A stretch of 46,819 nucleotides of DNA from positions 1-46,819 of the forward strand of contig NZ_AUIO01000015.1 in the NCBI RefSeq assembly GCF_000423745.1, given 5' to 3'. The DNA is from Streptococcus plurextorum DSM 22810. GTDB lineage: Bacteria > Bacillota > Bacilli > Lactobacillales > Streptococcaceae. Position numbers and translations under genes: made by a program. Position 1 is the stretch's first letter, and every line of letters starts with the position of its first letter. The notes beneath the pieces are model-generated. The model was not told where the DNA came from, searched no databases, and was given only the letters and a program-made list of their open reading frames with translations. Positions 41,120 to 46,819 of this stretch are shown here, one piece after another.

Positions 41120-44100
41120 CTAGAAGAGGTCATCAAAAAGGCTAAGCTGATTGTCCTCAGGCATATTACCTAAGATTCCCATTTCATCTAATTTGTCAAC
41201 CAAAGTAGATGATAAGCCTCCACGCTTACGAAGTTCCGTTTTAGAAAGGAATTCTCCTTCTTGACGTGCTGCCACCAATTGCTTAGCAACGTTCTCGCCT
41301 AGACCATCCATAGCTACAAATGGTGGAATGAGGGTATCACCTTCGATAAGAAACTCTGTCGCATCAGACTTATAGAGATCCAGCTGACCAAATGTAAAGC
41401 CACGCTCCATCATCTCATTGACGATTTCAAGAGTCGTAAATAGGTCATTTTCAACATTACTTGCTTCGTTGCGCTGTTTTTTCTCGGTGATGTCCTTCAT
41501 TCGAGCCTTGACGGCGGAAAGACCTGCACACATGGTTTTTAGCTCAAATGCCTTGGCACGGATAGAGAAATAGGCACAATAATACATAATCGGATGATGG
41601 ACCTTAAAGTAAGCCACACGCAAAGCCATAAGCACATAGGCAGCTGCGTGGGCTTTAGGGAACATGTACTTGATTTTCCCACAGGATTCGATATACCAGT
41701 CTGGAACGTTATTATCCCGCATGGCTTGGATATAACCATTGCGCTCATCTTCAGAAATCTTGAGCCACATGCCTTTTCGAACCCGCTCCATGATGTTAAA
41801 GGCCATCTTAGGCTCAAGTCCCGCATGCATGAGGTAAACCATGATATCATCTCGACAACCAATAACCGTTGACAGAGTCGCAATGCCCTGCTTAATCAAG
41901 TCTTGTGCATTACCAAGCCAAACGTCTGTACCATGTGAGAGACCAGACAACTGCAACAGCTCTGCAAAGGTAGTCGGCTTGGTCTCTTCCACCATGCCAC
42001 GTACAAAATTGGTACCGAACTCTGGAATACCAAGCATCCCCGTCGGTGTCCCAATCTGCTCCGGTGTCACTCCTAAAATCTCCGTACCTGAGAAAAGCGC
42101 CATCACACCCGGATCGTCAGCCAATATTGTCTTTGGATCAATACCTGACAAATCTTGCAACTTACGTACCATCGTCGGATCATCATGCCCGAGGACATCA
42201 AGCTTTAAGACGTTTTCATCGATATCATGGAAGTTAAAGTGAGTGGTCTGCCAAGCGGCATTGACATCATCTGCAGGAAACTGCACTGGTGTAAAGTCAT
42301 AAACGTCCATATAATCTGGAATAACAACGATACCACCTGGATGCTGACCCGTATTTCGCTTAACACCTGCCGCACCTTTAGCTAAGCGATCAACCTCAGC
42401 ATCGCGATAGAATTTTCCATAATCACGTTCATAGCCTTTAACAAAGCCATAAGCTGTCTTATCAGCAACCGTACCAACAGTACCTGCACGGAAAGCATAC
42501 TCTTCTCCAAAAATCTCACGAACATCTAGGTGAGCGCTCGGCTGATCATCCCCAGAGAAATTCAAATCAATATCTGGTACCTTATCCCCATCAAAACCAA
42601 GGAAGGTCTCAAAGGGAATATCCTGCCCATCTTTTTTATAAAGGGTGCCGCATTCTGGACAGTCTTTATTTGGCAAATCATAACCAGAACCGTAAGAGCC
42701 ATCCGTGATGAATTCGCTGTGTTGACAATTCGGGCAGACATAGTGCGGTGGCATAGGGTTAACCTCGGTTATGCCAATCATCGTTGCCACAAAACTAGAA
42801 CCAACAGAGCCTCGAGACCCTACCAGATACCCGCGTTCGTTAGAGCGGTTAACCAGCATCTGGGAGGCTAAATAGATCACCGCAAAACCATTTCCCAAAA
42901 TAGAGGTCAGCTCTTTTTCAATACGAAGGTCAATGATATCAGGCAAGGGATTACCATAAATCTCAAAAGCCTTCTTATAGGTCAGCTCTGCTACCCGCTC
43001 CTCAGCTTGAGGAATGTATGGGGTGTAGAGGTCTTTTTTAACCACCTCTACCTCATCTATCCTATCTGCAAAGGCGTTAGTATTTGTCACAACTAGCTCA
43101 TAGGCCAACTCTTCTCCTAAAAATGCAAACTCATCTAGCATTTCATTAGTCGTCCTAAAATGCGCTTCTGGCAGCGGAGCTGGCTGTGCGTCTTCTCCTC
43201 GGCCAATAGGGCGGTTAATCATTGCACCCTGTCCCAAACTGCGCACAATAATCTCTCGGTAAATAGCATCCTCTGGCTCAAGATAGTGGACATTTCCCGT
43301 CGCCATGACAGGCTTATCAGCAAGACGACCAACTTCAATCAAATCACGAATCAGCTGACGGACACTTTCTTCATCCTTAATCAAATCTTTAGCAACAAGC
43401 GGTGTATAGATTGCTGGCGGCATTACCTCTATGAAATCATAGTATTTAGCCACTTCAACGGCTGCTTCGATACCTGACGACAGCAAGGTATCAAAGACTT
43501 CTCCTTCTGAGCAAGCCGTTCCAAGCAGAAGCCCTTCACGATGCTGGTCTAAGACTGTCCTTGGAATTCTCGCCACACCTTCAAAATACTTGACATTAGA
43601 CAGACTAACCAGCTTGAAGATATTCTTTAAGCCTCTTTGATTTTGAACATAAATCGTCGCATGTTTTATGCGGGCTTTTTTATAGGAATCATCCGAAAGT
43701 AACCTAGTATTAAGCTCTTCAAGATTTGTGATGCCGTGTCTATCAAAAACATCATTGATAAAGATAAAGAGCAAACGCCCCGTCGCTTCAGCATCATAGT
43801 TGGCCATGTGATGGTGTTCTAGCGATACTTGAAAACGCTTGGTCAAAGGCCCCAAACCATGACGCTTGTACTCGGGATAGAGGTTTCTAGCAAACTCCAA
43901 TGTATCGATAACCGGCTGACTGATGAGAGGTAACCCCTCTCGCTCATAATTAGCATTCATAAAGCCCACGTCAAAGGTCGCGTTATGAGCAACCAATACC
44001 GTATCTTGGCAAAAGGCTTGAAATTCCTCCAAAACTTGACGCAAAGGTTTTGACCCCTTGACGTGATTATCAGTGATGCCTGTCAGCTCCGTGGTAAAGG

Positions 44101-45514
44101 AAGATAGCGGGTGACCAGGATCGATAAATTCATCAAACTGCTCAATAATATTGCCCTTATACATCTTAGATGCCGCAATCTGAATCAAACTATTATGCAC
44201 CGCAGATAGTCCTGTCGTTTCCACATCAAAAACTACATAGGTCCCCTCTTTTAGGGCCATCGGTACCTCATTATAAGTAATAGGCACCGAGTCTTCAACG
44301 ATGTTGGCTTCTAGACCAAAAATAGCTTTAATTCCCGCTTTGCGCGCCTTGTGATATCCATGCGGAAAACTCTGCACATTGGCATGATCCGTGATGGCGA
44401 TTGCCTTATGCCCAAAACGTTTTGCCGTATCAATCAAATCCTCAACTGTCGGAAGAGCATCCATCGTTGACATGTTGGTGTGAGCATGGAGCTCCACACG
44501 CTTTTGATCCTCTGGCATCAAATCCTTGCGAGGATTATGGACAATCTCTTTGACCTGTTGCACATTCATGGTTAAAGACTTGGTAAACGCATTATTCTCA
44601 ATGTTCCCCTGAACACGCAACCAATTCCCTTTAGCAATCATGTCAAATTTTTTCAGTTCATCATCATCCTTCACCCACTTCTGCATGGCAAAACTCGATG
44701 AATAATCGGTCATTTTAAAGGTGATGATATGCCGACCAGTTTTGGTCGATTTTTTTTCCACATCAAAAACCAAGCCCTCAAAGGTAATACGATTTTCTTC
44801 TGTATTAATATCAACCATTCGGGTAATCTCTGCCTTATCAAATGCCGGCTTCTGCTTCGCTAGGCGTTCTTTAAAGTCAGTAGCAGGTGCTTCTTTGACT
44901 TCCACTTCTGGAGCCATAGCTTCCAAGGATTTTTGAGCCTCCAAATTATCCTGAATAGCCTTTTCGACCAAAGCTTCTCGAGAAGATGTAAACACTTCCT
45001 TGAGTTCCTGAGTCATTTCCTCGTGAGATTCGATATCAAAAGCAATTCGGCCAAAACCAAAAGCCTCAAACTGTTTTTCCAAGCTAGGAAGATGGATTTT
45101 CCTAAAATGCTCATTATTAACAAAAGCTGGCGCTTCAATAATGACTTTGTCAGCCATAGTTTTAACAGTCAGATGAGCAAAAGAAGCTTTAAAGCTAGCG
45201 TTATTACACAAGGGCAACTCGAAAGCCTCTCGATAGTAAGCCTGCAACAACTCCTCAGAAGCACTGCTATTTTCCGCCTTAATATCAAAAGTCGCTCGAA
45301 TATCTGCTTTCTCAAAGGTCTGCAGCAAGCGACTAGATAGTTCACGATAAGCATCAATCGGCAAAATTTCAGAAAATGCAAAATGAAATTCCCAATGACG
45401 ACTGAGACTATGAACGGTCACCTCAAGAATATCCCCAGACACAAAGACACTTGAACGTCTCCATTCAAGTGGCATCTCAATTTGTTCCATCAGCTTATTA
45501 AAAAGTTCCGACAT
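41120..45514 (-). CDS. polC: DNA polymerase III PolC-type alpha subunit
   Basis: The replicative polymerase of low-GC Gram-positives, 1464 residues from ATG 45514 ([20 protein letters not shown], behind GGGGAG); a start 63 bases upstream is less likely. Order of parts: N-terminal domain (1-220), OB fold (about 230-330), PHP domain ([11 protein letters not shown] at about 343), the inserted 3'-5' exonuclease starting [10 protein letters not shown] at about 427, the zinc-binding CPNC and CPEC cysteines near 925-965, and the polymerase core with [10 protein letters not shown] and LGHDDPT. All key acidic residues seen are intact. Only polC is here; the prolyl-tRNA synthetase that often precedes it is not, since the tRNA array and a 350-base gap come instead. 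Confidence 0.97.
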   Translation of the reverse strand: MSELFNKLMEQIEMPLEWRRSSVFVSGDILEVTVHSLSRHWEFHFAFSEILPIDAYRELSSRLLQTFEKADIRATFDIKAENSSASEELLQAYYREAFELPLCNNASFKASFAHLTVKTMADKVIIEAPAFVNNEHFRKIHLPSLEKQFEAFGFGRIAFDIESHEEMTQELKEVFTSSREALVEKAIQDNLEAQKSLEAMAPEVEVKEAPATDFKERLAKQKPAFDKAEITRMVDINTEENRITFEGLVFDVEKKSTKTGRHIITFKMTDYSSSFAMQKWVKDDDELKKFDMIAKGNWLRVQGNIENNAFTKSLTMNVQQVKEIVHNPRKDLMPEDQKRVELHAHTNMSTMDALPTVEDLIDTAKRFGHKAIAITDHANVQSFPHGYHKARKAGIKAIFGLEANIVEDSVPITYNEVPMALKEGTYVVFDVETTGLSAVHNSLIQIAASKMYKGNIIEQFDEFIDPGHPLSSFTTELTGITDNHVKGSKPLRQVLEEFQAFCQDTVLVAHNATFDVGFMNANYEREGLPLISQPVIDTLEFARNLYPEYKRHGLGPLTKRFQVSLEHHHMANYDAEATGRLLFIFINDVFDRHGITNLEELNTRLLSDDSYKKARIKHATIYVQNQRGLKNIFKLVSLSNVKYFEGVARIPRTVLDQHREGLLLGTACSEGEVFDTLLSSGIEAAVEVAKYYDFIEVMPPAIYTPLVAKDLIKDEESVRQLIRDLIEVGRLADKPVMATGNVHYLEPEDAIYREIIVRSLGQGAMINRPIGRGEDAQPAPLPEAHFRTTNEMLDEFAFLGEELAYELVVTNTNAFADRIDEVEVVKKDLYTPYIPQAEERVAELTYKKAFEIYGNPLPDIIDLRIEKELTSILGNGFAVIYLASQMLVNRSNERGYLVGSRGSVGSSFVATMIGITEVNPMPPHYVCPNCQHSEFITDGSYGSGYDLPNKDCPECGTLYKKDGQDIPFETFLGFDGDKVPDIDLNFSGDDQPSAHLDVREIFGEEYAFRAGTVGTVADKTAYGFVKGYERDYGKFYRDAEVDRLAKGAAGVKRNTGQHPGGIVVIPDYMDVYDFTPVQFPADDVNAAWQTTHFNFHDIDENVLKLDVLGHDDPTMVRKLQDLSGIDPKTILADDPGVMALFSGTEILGVTPEQIGTPTGMLGIPEFGTNFVRGMVEETKPTTFAELLQLSGLSHGTDVWLGNAQDLIKQGIATLSTVIGCRDDIMVYLMHAGLEPKMAFNIMERVRKGMWLKISEDERNGYIQAMRDNNVPDWYIESCGKIKYMFPKAHAAAYVLMALRVAYFKVHHPIMYYCAYFSIRAKAFELKTMCAGLSAVKARMKDITEKKQRNEASNVENDLFTTLEIVNEMMERGFTFGQLDLYKSDATEFLIEGDTLIPPFVAMDGLGENVAKQLVAARQEGEFLSKTELRKRGGLSSTLVDKLDEMGILGNMPEDNQLSLFDDLF

Positions 45515-45862
45515 AGCACACTCCCCAACCTCTAATAACACTATTTTATCACAATTAACAATAGGGAACAAATTCAATCCTTACTTTACATTCTCAATAC
45601 AGATTTCATCAAATACTCAAAAATCAGCCATTAAACCAGTCAACAGCAAGTAATCTCCTATGGTAACGTATAGACGTAACGATCTAACCCAGATAATTAA
45701 GAAACAAAGCATTCAAGTCAGTCAGTTTAGCCCCAAATACGATAACTAGCAACAAAACTAAACAGGTACTATAATTTAAAGAACAAACAATAAGGTATCT
45801 TTAGCGTTAAAGAGTTTCATCAAAGATGAAAATAGTGAGCAAAAGTTGACCCAAAAACAAAA
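45515..45862. other. Gap between polC and the tRNA array
   Basis: Some 350 AT-rich bases. No reading frame with a ribosome site, no strong hairpin and no clear promoter were found; the polC promoter must lie here but only weak -10-like hexamers are visible. Confidence 0.5.
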
Positions 45863-45886
45863 GAAACGTTGATAAATCAACGTTTC
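45863..45886 (-). terminator. Terminator of the tRNA array
   Basis: A perfect palindrome with 11-base arms GAAACGTTGAT / ATCAACGTTTC around AA, 15 bases beyond the last tRNA. The only T-rich stretch beyond it on the minus strand is TTTTGTTTTTG, so termination relies on the very stable stem. Confidence 0.75.
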
Positions 45887-45900
45887 CAAACTTTAAGCTA

Positions 45901-45984
45901 TACCGGCGGCCGGGGTCGAACCGGCACGTCCTTGCGGACACTGGATTTTGAGTCCAGCGCGTCTGCCAATTCCGCCACGCCGGC
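45901..45984 (-). tRNA. tRNA-Leu (CAA)
   Basis: Class II tRNA of 84 bases with a long variable arm. Anticodon stem-loop CTGGA-CTCAAAA-TCCAG gives anticodon CAA. T-arm GGTTCGACC. No encoded CCA. Last tRNA of the array. Confidence 0.95.
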
Positions 45985-45996
45985 TTAAAGATTTAA

Positions 45997-46068
45997 CTGG
46001 GGTAGCTGGATTCGAACCAACGCATGAGGGAGTCAAAGTCCCTTGCCTTACCGCTTGGCTATACCCCA
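45997..46068 (-). tRNA. tRNA-Gln (TTG)
   Basis: 72 bases; acceptor TGGGGTA / TACCCCA; anticodon loop CTTTGAC between AGGGA and TCCCT gives TTG; G discriminator as expected for Gln. Confidence 0.95.
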
Positions 46069-46079
46069 ATAATAAAACA

Positions 46080-46153
46080 GGCGAATGAGGGGAATCGAAC
46101 CCCCGAATGTCAGAGCCACAATCTGATGTGTTAACCACTTCACCACATCCGCC
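46080..46153 (-). tRNA. tRNA-His (GTG)
   Basis: 74 bases including the extra 5' G typical of histidine tRNA, opposite a C discriminator. Acceptor GCGGATG / CATTCGC; anticodon loop TTGTGGC gives GTG. Confidence 0.95.
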
Positions 46154-46158
46154 ATGAA

Positions 46159-46229
46159 CACGGGCAGTAGGAATTGAACCCACACTGAAGGTTTTGGAGA
46201 CCTTAGTTCTACCTTTAAACTATGCCCGT
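46159..46229 (-). tRNA. tRNA-Trp (CCA)
   Basis: 71 bases; acceptor ACGGGCA / TGCCCGT with G discriminator; anticodon loop CTCCAAA between AAGGT and ACCTT gives CCA. Confidence 0.95.
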
Positions 46230-46237
46230 AAAAAATA

Positions 46238-46318
46238 TGGAAAGAGAGGGATTCGAACCCCCGAACCCGAAGGAGCGGATTTACAGTCCGCCGCGTTTAG
46301 CCTCTTCGCTATCTTTCC
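46238..46318 (-). tRNA. tRNA-Tyr (GTA)
   Basis: Class II tRNA of 81 bases with a long variable arm; anticodon loop CTGTAAA between GCGGA and TCCGC gives GTA; A discriminator. Confidence 0.95.
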
Positions 46319-46324
46319 AAAATC

Positions 46325-46410
46325 TGCCGAGGACCGGGATCGAACCGGTACGAAGGTCACCCTTCGCAGGATTTTAAGTCCTGTGCGTCTGCCAGTTCCG
46401 CCACCCCGGC
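46325..46410 (-). tRNA. tRNA-Leu (TAA)
   Basis: Class II tRNA of 86 bases; anticodon loop CTTAAAA between CAGGA and TCCTG gives TAA; T-arm GGTTCGATCC; A discriminator. Confidence 0.95.
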
Positions 46411-46416
46411 GCCTCA

Positions 46417-46488
46417 AGCGAATGACGGGATTCGAACCCGCGACCCCCACCTTGGCAAGGTGGTGTTCTACCACTGAACTACATTCGC
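46417..46488 (-). tRNA. tRNA-Gly (GCC)
   Basis: 72 bases; acceptor GCGAATG / CATTCGC; anticodon loop TTGCCAA between CCACC and GGTGG gives GCC; T discriminator as in bacterial Gly. Confidence 0.95.
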
Positions 46489-46494
46489 ATTGGA

Positions 46495-46567
46495 TGCCGG
46501 CTACATGACTTGAACACGCGACCCTCTGATTACAAATCAGATGCTCTACCAACTGAGCTAAGCCGGC
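46495..46567 (-). tRNA. tRNA-Thr (TGT)
   Basis: 73 bases; acceptor GCCGGCT / AGCCGGC; anticodon loop TTTGTAA between TCTGA and TCAGA gives TGT; A discriminator. Confidence 0.95.
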
Positions 46568-46584
46568 CTATTATATATCCTATA

Positions 46585-46666
46585 TGCGGGTTAAGGGACT
46601 TGAACCCCCACGCCCGAAAGCGCCAGATCCTAAATCTGGTGCGTCTGCCAATTCCGCCAAACCCGC
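46585..46666 (-). tRNA. tRNA-Leu (TAG)
   Basis: Class II tRNA of 82 bases; acceptor GCGGGTT / AACCCGC; anticodon loop TTTAGGA between CCAGA and TCTGG gives TAG; A discriminator. Third leucine tRNA of the array. Confidence 0.95.
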
Positions 46667-46671
46667 ATTCA

Positions 46672-46744
46672 TGACCCGTGCTGGGCTCGAACCAGCGACC
46701 CATTGATTAAAAGTCAATTGCTCTACCAACTGAGCTAACGAGTC
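46672..46744 (-). tRNA. tRNA-Lys (TTT)
   Basis: 73 bases; acceptor GACTCGT / ACGGGTC with one wobble; anticodon loop CTTTTAA between ATTGA and TCAAT gives TTT; A discriminator. First tRNA of the array within the window; upstream parts of the operon may lie beyond the right edge. Confidence 0.95.
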
Positions 46745-46756
46745 GTAAATATGATG

Positions 46757-46809
46757 CAAACATCGTTTGCTCTATTTCCAACTTCAAAATGCCTAACAGT
46801 CATTTTGAA
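46757..46809. repeat. Two inverted repeats upstream of the tRNA array
   Basis: GCAAAC-ATC-GTTTGC (46757-46771) and TTCAAAATG / CATTTTGAA around nine bases (46783-46809) are perfect dyads in the 75 bases before the first tRNA. They do not form a tRNA or part of 5S rRNA that I can recognise. Possible processing or terminator structures. Confidence 0.4.
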
Positions 46810-46819
46810 CGGTCCCGAC

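Noticed and set aside
45893..46552. Open frames on both strands in the tRNA array
   Set aside because: They are translations of tRNA genes; the ten tRNA cloverleafs explain the sequence.

Overview
The window looks like a low-GC streptococcal chromosome, most likely Streptococcus suis or a close relative. This is inferred from the gene families and their order (competence comG operon with a combox-like promoter, fruRKA, pdhABCD, PolC of about 1464 residues, ten clustered tRNAs) and was not checked by a search.

Region 1 (1 to about 9,680) is a mobile island, AT-rich, resembling a phage-inducible chromosomal island or satellite. It has a divergent Stl/CI-like repressor switch (383-1284), then a rightward early block: a Rha-like regulator, small unknown proteins, two HTH proteins, a phage replisome organizer, a DnaC-type helicase loader and a DUF722/ArpU-like late regulator, followed by small coiled-coil proteins. 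No integrase, capsid, tail or lysis gene lies in the window; the integrase is presumably left of position 1. At the right end is an oppositely oriented 367-residue gene with an R-x4-H HEPN-like motif, then a hairpin-rich possible small RNA, then a candidate right attachment region just behind comGG. Three small island genes appear broken (ATA in place of a start, in-frame TGA, a T8 frameshift).

Region 2 (9,750-16,250, leftward) is chromosomal: the seven-gene comG operon with a combox-like promoter, a PFL/DUF711 protein with its ACT-domain partner, then a decayed stretch holding AraC and ArsR remnants.

Region 3 (16,300-25,700) holds transport and stress genes: a YhgE/Pip membrane protein divergent from its likely TetR repressor with matching palindromic operators, a three-gene ABC-2 transporter, a K+ channel convergent with a CLC chloride channel, a TetR-HdeD pair with a perfect operator, and an azoreductase-type flavoprotein.

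Region 4 (25,850-38,280, leftward) is central metabolism. The fruR-fruK-fruA operon has a consensus promoter, a cre site and three helically phased direct repeats. Then come lipoate ligase, a PadR/DUF4097 pair and the pyruvate dehydrogenase operon pdhA-pdhB-pdhC-pdhD. Lipoate ligase supplies the cofactor for the lipoyl domains of PdhC and PdhD. Two intergenic gaps of the pdh operon carry related degenerate repeats.

Region 5 (38,380-45,510) has an orphan amino-acid binding lipoprotein, a MarR regulator, two adjacent pseudogenes (GST and VOC), and polC.

Region 6 (45,860-46,744) is a leftward array of ten tRNA genes, transcribed in the order Lys-Leu-Thr-Gly-Leu-Tyr-Trp-His-Gln-Leu and ending in a perfect hairpin.
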